From: Mactromeris polynyma
Taxonomy: Eukaryota > Mollusca > Bivalvia > Venerida > Mactridae
Direction: 5' to 3'
DNA length: 64,000 bases
Assembly (NCBI GenBank): GCA_032209605.1
Contig: JASFXZ010000001.1
Coordinates: forward strand, 42,722,619-42,786,618
Positions 1-10,803 of this stretch are shown here, piece after piece (the stretch's first letter is position 1; each line of letters opens with the position of its first letter). The position numbers were made by a program, and so were the translations under genes. A model generated the notes under the pieces. The model ran no database searches and had not been told where the DNA came from. It saw nothing but the letters and a program-made list of their open reading frames with translations.

Positions 1-159
1 TCGGAATAAGCGCCCGATGCTATAGGAGAGTAAACCCTTGGTTGCAGAGAAGAGGTTGCTATGACGGGCAAATTCATAATGTTGTAGAAGAGAGGATGCT
101 TCTCAAGAAGGGGCCACTCTTGAAGGGTTGTACTGTATTTGTTTGTAAATATAACGTAC

Positions 160-459
160 CCGTTTCGGATGATGTGGATACATGCCAATGTCATAAACAA
201 CAATTTTGGTGACGTTGTATTTTGGTATAGCATATCTCTTCACCGAGTCGTACAGTTCATCTATTTGTATATTGTGATAGTAATCAGACGCTGTGACAAT
301 TACTGGAAACCCGGAGACGTTAGTTATTGGTGAAGTGTAATCTCCTCCAATATGTCGCCAATAAGCATAAGCATTGCCACGTGGATAATTAGCAATATGC
401 TGAAGGTTTCCAGCCATTGTGTCTTCAAACCAATCAACGCAGCCATGAGAATGCTGTTC
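160..459 (-). CDS. Putative glycosyltransferase-like exon (gene continues off the left end)
   Basis: A 300-nt exon, phase 0 at both ends, between acceptor TAGTTCAG and donor CGG|GTACGT. Encodes a globular-looking segment: GCVDWFEDTMAGN, then GFPVIVTASDYYHNI and KIVVYDIGM. The pattern of a PVIVTA strand, a helix and a K-x-x-VYDIG strand recalls the start of the catalytic domain in invertebrate glycosyltransferase-like families (DUF1647-type); that is a tentative memory match. It lies downstream of the membrane-anchor exon at 980-1375 on the same strand, and I infer one gene whose remaining exons lie beyond base 1. Confidence 0.45.
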
Positions 460-767
460 CTGAACTAGAAGAAATTGTGTACATAATATTAATATTTGAG
501 CGCTGCCATGACAACACCTGTATTCGTGACGTTGGTTATGAAGTCGAGTATATCCAAATAAAAGTTTTGACGTCACAATTAAACTATGCGCTGTGTCCGA
601 AGATGTTTTGGACGCTTAGTTGTGGCCTGGTAGTACGCATTTTTGTTTAGCACAAAAGTAAAATTCTTTGTCAAAATGATTCTATACATCGTACATTGAT
701 GGAATTCAGAACTGAATCATTGAAATAGTTGAAAGTGTGTTAACCAACATCAGTTTAAGGTTATACA

Positions 768-948
768 CAGTAAAACCTCAATTAAAAACCACAGCGACAT
801 TAAAACCACCTTATTGATAGCATCGTATTTTTATGGAACATTTCCCCCCCAATTTTCTTCGAAATTCTAACTCGAAAATCAGACCACCCATCAACTGAGA
901 CCAAGTTTCTTCATAATCAATGGTGGTCTTATTATTGAGGTTTCACTG
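768..948. mobile_element. Pogo-like MITE, CAGTAAAACC family
   Basis: Begins CAGTAAAACCTCAAT and ends in the inverted match ATTGAGGTTTCACTG. The body repeats GGTGGTCTTATTATTGAGG-type words. Further copies lie at 1400-1544, 10893-11047, 15777-15954 and 45887-46055. CAGT ends with TA targets are typical of the Tc1/mariner-pogo group; this copy is nonautonomous. Confidence 0.7.
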
Positions 949-979
949 TATATATATCTCACGTATATTCGACATTTAC

Positions 980-1375
980 ATGGATTAACAATGAAGCGTG
1001 TATTTCACCAGTCAATTTAGTATTCACTCGAACGATACCTTGTGTTGCATTGGTCACATCTTTAATATGACCATTGTCTGTTTCGTCTGTTGAATTAGCT
1101 AGATCACTATCGAGTATAGTTTGGAAATGTGTTGGGGACGGTATGTAATCTTCAGTTTGATGCGGTGAGTCTGAGTTATCCTGATCTAATGTGGTATCAC
1201 GTCGTCCAGGGACTGCAAAGCTGTCTGAGTACATACTGTCATAATCGTTGTCGACTGTTCTGTCATCTTTTCCAGTCAGACCAAATGTGTACAGGAATAC
1301 CAATATGACCAGGATTGTAGTCACCCATTTCAAAAACACGCCTGCAAATATATCATGAAGCTTATTTATTCGCAT
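980..1375 (-). CDS. Putative type II membrane protein, N-terminal exon
   Basis: Open from an ATG at 1375. The predicted start is a short basic tail (MRINKLHDIFAGVFLK) followed by a hydrophobic stretch (WVTTILVILVFLYTFGL), then an acidic, Ser/Thr/Asp-rich stem with sequons such as NST and NAT. This is the layout of a Golgi type II enzyme. The reading frame stays open upstream to 1564, but that part overlaps a MITE copy. A possible acceptor (TATTTGCAG) lies just inside the frame, so the start is uncertain. I placed the donor at CAT|GTAAAT because it is in phase 0 with the next exon; a stronger-looking donor (AC|GTGAGA, exon edge 963) is out of phase with it. Not confirmed by homology. Confidence 0.42.
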
Positions 1376-1399
1376 ACAGTAAAATCGTAAAAATACGTC

Positions 1400-1544
1400 C
1401 ACCCTTGCTGCTGGTCTTCTTATTGAGATGGTCTTAATATTGAGGTTAAATAAAGAGCAAAACATTGTAGATTCACTTGCAAATTGTGTTCCTAATTTTG
1501 AAGTGGTCTTATCATTGAGGTGGTCTTTAAGTGAGGTTTTACTG
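1400..1544. mobile_element. Truncated CAGTAAAACC-family MITE
   Basis: Shares the internal words GGTCTTAATATTGAGG and AATAAAGAGCAAAACA with the copy at 10893, and ends in GAGGTTTTACTG. The left terminus is missing. It overlaps the upstream extension of the frame that holds the putative membrane-protein exon, one reason to doubt a start above 1375. Confidence 0.6.
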
Positions 1545-1649
1545 TACCTAGGTTTTATCAACAAACAAGTGCAAAACGTTTCTTATACATGTACAACAAT
1601 TTGTCTTAACCGACACAAATTCATATAGACAAGGAAGGATAAAAACTAG

Positions 1650-2272
1650 GATTGCCGTATTGTCATAAGCAAATAGGATTGCCGGATTGTCATAAGCAAA
1701 TAAGATTGCCGTATTGTCATAAGCAAATAGGATTGCCGGATTGTCATAAGCAAATAAGATTGCCGTATTGTCATAAGCAAATAGGATTGCCGTATTGTCA
1801 TAAGCAAATAGGATTGCCGTATTGTCATAAGCCAATAGGATTGTCGTATTGTCATAAGCAAATAGGATTGCCGTATTGTCATAAGCAAATAAGATTGCCG
1901 TATTGTCATAAGCAAATAGGATTGCCGTATTGTCATAAGCAAATAGGATTGTCGTATTGTCATAAGCAAATAAGATTGCCGTATTGTCATAAGCAAATAG
2001 GATTGCCGTATTGTCATAAGCAAATAGGATTGTCGTATTTCCATAAGCAAATAGGATTGTCGTATTGCCATAAGCAAATATGATTACCGTATTGTCATAA
2101 GGAAACAGGATTGCCGTATTGTCATAGGCAAATAGGATTGCCGTATTGCCATAAGCCAATAGGATTGTCGTATTGTCATAAGCAAAAAGGATTGCCGGAT
2201 TGTCATAAGCAAATAAGATTGCCGTATTGTTATAAGGAAAATGTGATTACCGTATTGTCATAAGCAAATAGG
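1650..2272. repeat. 27-bp minisatellite, about 23 copies
   Basis: Unit close to GATTGCCGTATTGTCATAAG plus CAAATAG. Variants (GCCGG, GTCGT, AATAAG) are scattered, and the last units are more diverged. The period is a multiple of three, so frames stay open on both strands and yield false repetitive proteins. Confidence 0.95.
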
Positions 2273-2689
2273 AAAGAGGAAAGGTTTCGAAATAAAAAAT
2301 TCCGATCGTATAGTTCGTGTACCGTTACAATGCACGAACACCGACGCTTTATTATACATTTTAAGCATCAAAATCAATGACCAAACACTCTATACCCAGA
2401 CTGTGTTTTGAAAGCAACATCGTCGAATATCCACGATTGTCTTTTCCGTATCAGTGAGAGAAATGGACCGGAATGGATATCCGAAGAAATACTTGCAAGC
2501 ACTGGCTGACAAAACAGCGCCAACAAACACAAATCCGTATGTATGTTCGAATGAAAATAAAGCCATATAAAACAGATGACATATTTTAACAAGGGTGGCA
2601 AACTGTCACAAAATACGCCCGTCATAAGTCAGAGCTCAGAGTTAAAACAAGACAAAGCTAATTTCTAAAATCAAAGGGTGATAACTCCC

Positions 2690-2960
2690 GAGTGATATGA
2701 GCGATATGGCTTATCGGGTTATCGGACTTGGCCGAGATAGTATGCCCACAAACATTTTCACCACGTTTGGTAAAGATCGGATGAAAACTCTTTCAAAAAG
2801 GCTAATTTTGGATAATTCAAGGTCCATAATTCAGAAGTGCCTGGGGCGGTGAGGCTGGTTATCGAACTTGGCCGAGATATTATGCCCACAAACATTTTCA
2901 CCAAGTTTGGTAAAGATCGGATGAAAACTCTTTGACTTAGAGAGCAGACATGTGGACGCC
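2690..2960. repeat. Two copies of a dispersed GGCCGAGAT repeat
   Basis: The segments near 2718-2800 and 2860-2935 share ACTTGGCCGAGAT, TATGCCCACAAACATTTTCA and GGTAAAGATCGGATG. It reads as a fragment of a dispersed repeat. No coding signal. Confidence 0.6.
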
Positions 2961-3682
2961 GCCCGCCACGGGTGTTCCCATAATACTTCCTTTTTTCAAA
3001 CGGGCGTATAATTAACTATAAAACACCAGATACAAGTCGTCGCCTTATTTCCAGAAACCCGTAACTCAATTTTTGGCAGTTTTGACTTTTTGGTATCGTT
3101 CCCAGCTCTTTCCTTCTCTACTACCTATATTGTTCTGGAATGCACATAAAATGCAATTCCATAACCCCGTATGTAACAATTCTCTCCAGGAGGGCATAAC
3201 TTAAAAAAGTTTTTTTTCTCAAAAAAACGAAAAACAAGCTATGGGACTCTGGAAATAATGCGACGAAGTGTTAGCAATGGAAGATGATTATATCTCGAAA
3301 TATCTCACGTTACCTCTGTGTCTTCTAGTGACTCTGTGTAATCTTCTGATGAAACAATCCACTTGGGAGTTCATAATCCATATACAGTATTATGTTGGAC
3401 AGCTGTGCACGTACATGTACATGTGCATACAGATACATGTATATCCTCATTATACTTTACGGGAGTTAATTGGAGTTCAGTACTTGTATTAATATGTGAC
3501 CACGCGGTTGCCCACGGCAACACTAACTTCGTGTGTAGACTTTAATATGATATTCTCAATTTCATTTGAAATAAAATATCGCATAAATATACACCACCAA
3601 TGACTCATATCCAAGATGAACCTTATAATGGAAAAAATGTACGGTTTGATTCTTAGGACATATAATATTGTCTCGATTTTAG

Positions 3683-4018
3683 TTGTACGTAAACCCTCGA
3701 CTATCTTATATGGTCAAAAAACTGATGTCCGCTGTCTCGAAACTCTTTTCAAGAAAATATATAAACATGTGCCAAAAGTGTGGATTATTGAATGATGACA
3801 TCTTGACACACTGGTTTTGTTTTTGTCGAGGCAATGAACATAAACGGCAAATATTGTGGGACACCATGATTACAAGTTTAGACATCAATCAACTCACCAG
3901 TCTAATTTCCATGTCACCTATTGAACAGTGTGATTTTATCTTAAGCCTCGCAATAGCAACTGACTGTCGAAGTCTAGAACATTACCAAATTGCTTCTTAT
4001 GTATGCAGTATGTGCTAA
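3683..4018 (+). pseudogene. LINE reverse-transcriptase polyprotein, C-terminal fragment
   Basis: The translation includes NMCQKCGLLNDDILTHWFCF, a C-x-x-CG ... H-x-x-x-x-C arrangement, followed by ILWDTMI and a stop at 4018. This is the Cys/His tail and helical end of non-LTR retrotransposon ORF2 proteins that are common in molluscs. No reverse transcriptase or endonuclease core is present upstream, so this is a 5'-truncated copy. The AT-rich DNA after the stop, to about 4370, may be its 3' UTR. Confidence 0.6.
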
Positions 4019-4913
4019 TGCATAACTATTATGTGAATGTATTAATATGTTCTGGTTGTTTGTTACCTTGTATTTTATCCACACTGATGATGGTCTAGCA
4101 TTTTCGATTTCGCAGTCTAGGCTTTCTACTATATAGTGTGGAATATCACATGTTATAAGGGCTGACTCTTTCGCTAAGCATCCCATTGGGCTTATGCTTT
4201 CGAATTCCAGTTTATCATATATAAGACTAAGTGAGCTGCTGTTAGTGATGGCGTCAACCCACTTACTTACTTATTATGTTTTATGTATCTAATATTAATT
4301 GCTTAATATCTGTAATTTTTGGAATGTACATGTGTTTTGCTCTCCATATCTGGAGGAAATAAAGTTATATACCATCGTGTCGTCCACATCAATCAGAAAT
4401 CTTGAGAGATTACCTAGATTAGCTCGGCTGAACCTCGGATGCGCTAAAATGTATATCCGGAGGAACAGACGCAAGCATATTGCATCATCTCGTTTCATAA
4501 CTCATCAAATAATTGAGGATTGTAGCCAAAATTGATCTTGACCACGTATGTGTCCAATATAATTGTATCCATACATCCGGCTTTCAGAAACCGATTTTTC
4601 GCAGTGTTAACACATTATCCCCTGCATTTTTCTTCGAATGGCAGGGCATAGAATCTATTTTGAAACAGCATTAAAAAAAAGCAAAAGCATCTTCATTATT
4701 TTAGGAAATAAGTCGTCTACTATATTTAAAGAAAATTTGGTATTTTCAGTATCAATGAAATCATACTCGTGACCTGAAAGCTATTTACAGTTCAGCCAGT
4801 GTTGTGTAACAACTTCCAAGGTTTCATGTTAACTGCAAAATTACATTAAATTAACAAAGAAAAACAAGTAACAAAGTACAAAGTAAACAGTGTTATTGTA
4901 AGGCAACTTATCA

Positions 4914-5797
4914 GGTATAACTCAAATTAACTATTTCTTTCATTGTCGTGTTTACCTAAGTATCGATGATAGGGGTGTTTTATACAACCTTTTCATCCGT
5001 ATATAACTGAAAATTGGATTTAAACAACCTTCCCACCCTATACCCAATATAATGGATAAACCGATAATGAAAGACTTATCAAATTGGGTTTATAACTCGC
5101 ATTTGACTGGTAGGTAAACAAATGTTCCCAATAAAACCGTATCATTTGCAATGTTTACATAACAGTGCAGGACATCAGTTTATTTTGTACGAAAAAAAAA
5201 CACAATTGCTTTAACCATGAACGAGTCCTACAAGCTACAACTAAATTCCCCAGAGTAAAAACTGTACTATATGAATGAATGAATACATGTATATATAAGC
5301 AAAACAAAATGTACTCCACGGAGATTGAAGTATAACAACTCAAACAGAAGTTCTCTAACATTTTAATTCACAAGAAAATCGACAGAAACAGCATCATATT
5401 TATATAATTCAACATTCAATATGTAAGCTAAACCACCACAATAAATACAGCAAACATATAAAACCAAACTTATTGTTTCCATGGCAACCATATGAAACAC
5501 ATCTCCACCGTCAAACACCCTTTTAAAATAATAGAAACAATCACAGGAGATTGTAATGAGTTATTTCCCCTTCTATATGCTTTCTATAGTATATGTTTAT
5601 AGACGTATATTGTACTTGTATAAACCCAATTCGATAAAGCTTTCACTATCGATTTACCCATTATATTTGGTATAGGATGGGAAGGTTGTTTAAATCATAT
5701 TTCAATTATGAACGGATGAGTAGGTTGTATACAACACCACTATAATCGATATTGAGGTAAACACGACAATGAAAGAAATAGCGAATTCGAGTTATAC
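4914..5797. mobile_element. Element with long (about 180 bp) terminal inverted repeats
   Basis: The arm at 4914-5093 (GTATAACTC ... TTTCATTGTCGTGTTTACC ... TTTAAACAACCTTCCCA) reappears inverted at 5620-5797 (TGGGAAGGTTGTTTAAA ... GGTAAACACGACAATGAAAG ... GAGTTATAC). The loop of roughly 520 bp has no recognisable gene. A nonautonomous foldback-type element; I see no clear target duplication. Confidence 0.75.
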
Positions 5798-5947
5798 ACA
5801 CTATTATATACTACAGAAGGTATTTAGTAGGGGAGAGAACTTGTGACCATTTCCAATGGGTGAGATTGACACTAGAGTATATGATTCTGCATTTCTCAGT
5901 AAAGAGCTTCCATGCCAACTTTGTTGTCGTGAATTTTACCTGTTGCT

Positions 5948-6196
5948 TCGACATTATTTCAGTTTCTATGACTGTTAGGCGACCAAACCAGTGTTCCTGG
6001 GTTACCAACAAGAACTAAGCCATTCTTCTGCAAGCAACTGACAACGTTCCACATGAATCAAAGCAGACAAACCACTATTGATGTTTTATCTTCTGTAAAA
6101 TTATACTGGAGAGCGTACGCCTTAATTATGGATCCTACCTACAATCTTCAGCTCGGCAGTCAAGTGCTCAATCCACTAAGCTGACCTGCCAGGCCC
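5948..6196 (-). mobile_element. tRNA-derived SINE (family A)
   Basis: Read on the minus strand it has a tRNA-like head (GGTCAGCTTAGTGGATTGAG, then TTGTAGGT near the B box). A conserved central domain follows (CAGTTGCTTGCAGAAGAA, CTTGTTGGTAACCCAGGAAC), then TGACTGTTAGGC inverted and a short tail. The same domain occurs at 12861, 28495, 45500, 45755, 57845 and 20635. It resembles the conserved-core SINEs described from bivalves. Confidence 0.7.
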
Positions 6197-6572
6197 ATGT
6201 TACTCAGTGGAGCAAGATGAACACAAATACAACATGAAATAGACAATTCTCAACGTCAAGCATTTTTTTACTTGTTACAGCAGTTTACTTACTTGGTTTA
6301 AGGCAAAGTTTAAAGTTTCATAAAGAAGAAAAAACATGAACAAAATCTGCGGTAGGTATAGTGTATAGGTAATATACAATCTTCTGATGATCAGTTACAA
6401 CGAAATAAGAAAACACATACAACTATAACATTCAATGACACTATTTTGTGGAATTATGAAAAAAATACAAATGCATTAGATTGAAAGAGATAAAATATGG
6501 TACAGCTACAAACACGAATATTGAAATAAAAACATGATACAATAAAAACAACAAAAAATGACCGAGCTACGC

Positions 6573-6758
6573 ATGTACTATGTCCAGGGGTTCCATTTTA
6601 ACCTTGAGTTTACCCTTTGACCCCCGGAAAACTTATTTTGACCCTCAGGATTATGGCTGGAGGATCAATTTTTCTCTTCATTATAGGTACATGTAATTTG
6701 GCTTTAAATGATTAAAATGACCTTTGAGATTCAGCACCTAGTCGAACCCCTGTGTGTC
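6573..6758. repeat. Possible short MITE with AGGGGTTC ends
   Basis: CAGGGGTTCCA at about 6577 is matched by the inverted GAACCCCTG near 6745. The inside holds several TTTGACC and TTGACCC words. The inverted match is short, so this is tentative. Confidence 0.35.
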
Positions 6759-6867
6759 CATCAAAAGAATTAATGATCACGTATTAAAAATACCAAGTTC
6801 ATATGATAAAAAATCTGTAAATAATCGGTTCTTAACCAACATAAATAAGTTAAAAATATGCCATGTA

Positions 6868-7040
6868 CAGTGGACTCTCGTTGGCTGGAACTTGGTGGTG
6901 TCAAACTCCCTGGATTACTAGAATCGATTAGAAAGTCCAAATACATTTCTTTACATAATCTATGTTGTTCTATTACTGTTGATACGAACTGCCCAGCTTC
7001 AAACCCTTGAACAAATTATTCGGTCCCGTAACAGAAAATG
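6868..7040. repeat. Possible pogo-type MITE left end
   Basis: TA followed by CAGTGGACTCTCGTTGGCTG resembles termini of pogo/Tigger-like elements. I could not define the right end. Confidence 0.35.
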
Positions 7041-9452
7041 CTCAATAATTTGCACATTTATGTCAGACAATACATTTTCTCCCCTTATAATTGATTTGGC
7101 TCAATTGTAACATGTTTGTGTAAATTGTCCAACAAACTATCATCTGTGTAAAAGTATACTTATGTGCACTTGTTTGCCGACAGATCAGTACAAGTAATTC
7201 AATTGTCAAACTTATAAAAACATATCCGAGTACAATATGCCGAAATAAAGTTAAGTGTGTTTTTGATTTTATTGTCAATACAGTGTGTACAATGATTACA
7301 TAAATTATACAAATTTTCATAATTATCTTCATGTCATTATCCTCAATGTTTATATGCAGGCTTGCAAATAAAAAAAACTCAAACAACTTCTTTTGACTAG
7401 AAAAAAACTTTACTCGAACAAATTTCTTCAGCACCGGCATGTAGGAGCCAACGAGAATACACTGGACTTTTCCAAATCAAAGTCATCATATAACAGACCA
7501 TATTTCAAGACACTGACAGTATATACATAGTCTGAAGTATATCAGGAATATTGCACTTTATTAGTCCTAACTGTGCTTCACACACTTATCATTATGACTT
7601 GATCAATATTTACAAGTACACCAAGTCATTTGTTTCCTGAAACAAGTCTTCAGATTCAAGGATGCAACATAATTATCCTCAAAGGAAGATACATCCATTA
7701 GAATTACCTTCAATGTATGTCAGCTTATTTCATGGCATATATGTTTTATGGTATAACCAAACTATGGTCACCCTTACGTCATCTGCGCAATCACCATCAT
7801 ACTAGTAAAACTGGGATTTTACCAGTTAAGCTAATATAAACAGTTTCATGCTATTGTTTCCTTTTCAATTCATGGCATGTGTTTTTCATTATAACCGATA
7901 CTTTCACAGTGACAATTTAAATCAGTCACTTTGATATTCAGACACTTAAGTCAAAATTTATATAAAATTTTATACATTCAACAGGACATATTTTGTCTCA
8001 GATTTCCACAGTGGAATTCAAGAATTTTTATCTAGAATATTTTTTCCACTCCACTATATTTCACTTAATTCAGTGTCAGTGGATTCGTTTCACTCTACAC
8101 AACTCTTCTTTATGCAGTGCATCCATTTCTTTCCTTAATATAATCAATGTCCAGGAAAAATGTTCACTTTTCCGTCTTAAAGGTAGATAGTCTTATTTTC
8201 TATCCAAATATGTCAAGTAATAATATTTTAGAAAATGGCACGTTAATGCCTGCATACAGACATACTCTTAAACATTGCATAGTAACTTTTCTTATAAGAT
8301 TCCTGGAACTGCAAAACACGAGTCTGATACAGGTATTTCCTATGCTAGCCCTAACCAGGAAGGCAGGCCATGATAGAAAATACCAGTATCCAACTCACAT
8401 ATTTGTGGTTTTGGGAAACATGTAAGAAAAGTGACAGAGCTGTGTTGCAGATATTGTAGTACATGTATGAAGGGAATTACCACCTCATATTAATGACTAA
8501 CGATATTTTATCAAAATGTGACTATGTACCTTTAAAGTGGATAATGCTTACGGCCAGCACACTTCGTTTTCCACTCCATGTACATTGTATGTTCCCCTAC
8601 ATATCGTACATGTATCCAATCAATGTTTCCATCAGATATAAAATATTGGAAAACAAACGCAAATAGTTCAAATGATCCATTTACTGCGGTACATAACAGC
8701 AGTACATTTGTTTTAATTGAAAAAAAATGTTTCAGCAATTAACTAAAACTCCATTATATAAGTAACATGAAAAAATAAAAATATAAATACTGGTACATTG
8801 TATAACAATAGGCACAGAATATGCGTAGAAGAGTATACTGATATGACTTGCTGTACCATCACAAAATCAAAACGACCAGGAAACACATAACAGTTTATTA
8901 TGTTAATTATATATGTTTCATATGATGGAATCCGTAACTATTGTGAACTGAGATATACAGCAAAAATCAATATGGATCACATATAAACACACTTTGATGG
9001 GTGAAAGCGAAACCAGTCTATCTGCTTCTATATTCATAAGCAAATTCAGTCATTGGAAAGTGGGTATGGTCGTGTTTACTATCAACTTATCTTCACTTAG
9101 TTATAGTTGTTATCATCCAAAATAAATATCATGTTCCGATGTAAATTCTAAGGTATGTCAAATTGAAATGGGTTATTCGAAACCATGAATTGATCGTATT
9201 AAAATTTCGGACCCCATGAATTAGAATAAACGAAGTGTGACTATAGACCAAATTTTCTTTCTACCCTCAACTTTATTAAAAATAACAAAAATGCTAGTAC
9301 AAAGTAAGTGACAGAGTATTTTTACACAAACTGACAATATCAAGATAGCTGAACACATACACTGATACAAACATCTCAACACAGTTACGGTATAAATTAA
9401 TGCAAGTACAATGTACCTTTTACTTTTCACATACAAAAGTCACATGTTTAAA
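7041..9452. other. No gene recognised
   Basis: AT-rich DNA with only short, low-complexity open frames on both strands. No splice-consistent exon, RNA gene or long repeat stood out. Confidence 0.5.
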
Positions 9453-10745
9453 ACAAGAGGGCCATAGTGGCCCTGCATCGCCCACCTGAGGTACTATGTA
9501 ACACAGCCTAGAATTTATACATAAAGACAAAGCGTTTTAAGTGGCTCAGGTAGACATCATGGCCTCCCGAGTGTTCCCAAAGCTGTTCTATGATTTGAGC
9601 ATGTGATTTAGCTTTTAACCCCAAAGGCACAATTGCTTAGAGACAAATATACTTACTAGTCTTTAATCTTTTTAGAGCATTTAGCAATTGGGATCTTCAA
9701 AGTGCAATCAATGCTTGTCTATCATTAGACATAATTATTCAACAGAATCCACTAAGTTGCCCTCAAGTTTACAAGGACAATAATTCTGACCAAGTTCATT
9801 GATGGTCAGGTACACAATGCAGCCCCAGGCACACCAGCAAGCTTTTTTTATGACTTGATCAACAGACCTACATGTACGTCTTTTCTCTCTCTTTTTTGAG
9901 GTGGAGAGAACAGACCTACTTCTTGACCCCACATGGCCTAGTTTAAAATATGACCTAGATTAAATAAAGACAAAAACTCTAACCAAGTTTCATACAGATC
10001 ACTATCAAAATGTGACCATTTCAGTGTAGGAATGTTTGTTCATGATTTTACCTAATGACCTAGTTTTTTACCCAATCTGATCCACTTTCCATCTTGACCT
10101 AGATTTTCATACACACAAGTACTCTGACCACATTTTAAGTACCTCAGAACAAAATTGGCATTTGAAGAGCTTACAAGATTGAAATGATTTCACCAAGTGA
10201 CCTAATTAACTTAGCCAAGAAAATGCAGTTATTGGCCTAAATTTTTGTTGTATAACACATACGCAGCCAAGGTCGTGTGGAGACTTTTCAAGCTATTTTG
10301 GTCGAGGCATCTAGGTAGAATATATGACCTTTCCTAAGCCAGCTGGCTAACTTTCTCAAATACAAAGTCCACATCCCACAGGGATTCGAACCTGAAGTGG
10401 TAAGGGGCAAGTTTTGAAATCTGTGGCTAGAACCACTCAGGCAAGGAGGCCTCTCCTAGTCTTAATACAGGCCATGCAGAGAAGGTTCTACACTTGACCT
10501 CTCCAGTTTGAACACAGTTTTCTATACTTTGACCAGGATTTAGATCCTAGATGACCTGCTATCAATCTTGTCTGAGAGAACATTTTGACATAGTTTCATC
10601 AAGATTGGGCAAACCATGTGACAACTAAGAGAACCATCAACGGAGGACGACAGATGCACGTCAGACTCGGGTGATTACGCACTACGGATACGGAGTGATC
10701 ACAACAGCTCACACTGAGCACTTCGTGGTCAGGTGAGCTAACAAA
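9453..10745. mobile_element. Degenerate compound element, AACAAGAGG type with GACCTAG motifs
   Basis: The left end AACAAGAGGGCCATAGTGGC includes a small hairpin and is followed by CGCCCACCTGAG. The right end is CAGGTGAGCTAACAAA, so CACCTGA is inverted at the ends. Inside are spaced TGACCTAGTTTT / TTGACCTAGAT motifs and a degraded B-box-like GGGATTCGAACC (10381). This layout is common in bivalve genomes; coding capacity is absent. Its right end lies about 30 bp past the semaphorin stop codon. Confidence 0.65.
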
Positions 10746-10776
10746 GAATGGAAAGTTAAATCGCTGTATCTTCTTG

Positions 10777-10803
10777 TCATGGTACTTCTGATGGGCAAGA
10801 ATC
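10777..10803 (-). CDS. Semaphorin terminal coding exon 18
   Basis: After acceptor TTGTTTCAG comes DSCPSEVP and a TGA at 10779-10777, in phase with exon 17. The protein ends without a membrane anchor. I did not find a convincing polyadenylation signal between the stop and the element that ends at 10745. Confidence 0.8.
   Translation of the reverse strand, partial: DSCPSEVP

Noticed and set aside
1548..2159. Repetitive frames on both strands (9-residue periods)
   Set aside because: The 27-bp period keeps every stop-free frame open. These are minisatellite translations, not genes.
7063..7440. A 125-codon minus-strand hydrophobic frame
   Set aside because: Low-complexity, AT-driven sequence. 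The hydrophobic runs are not arranged like a known membrane family.
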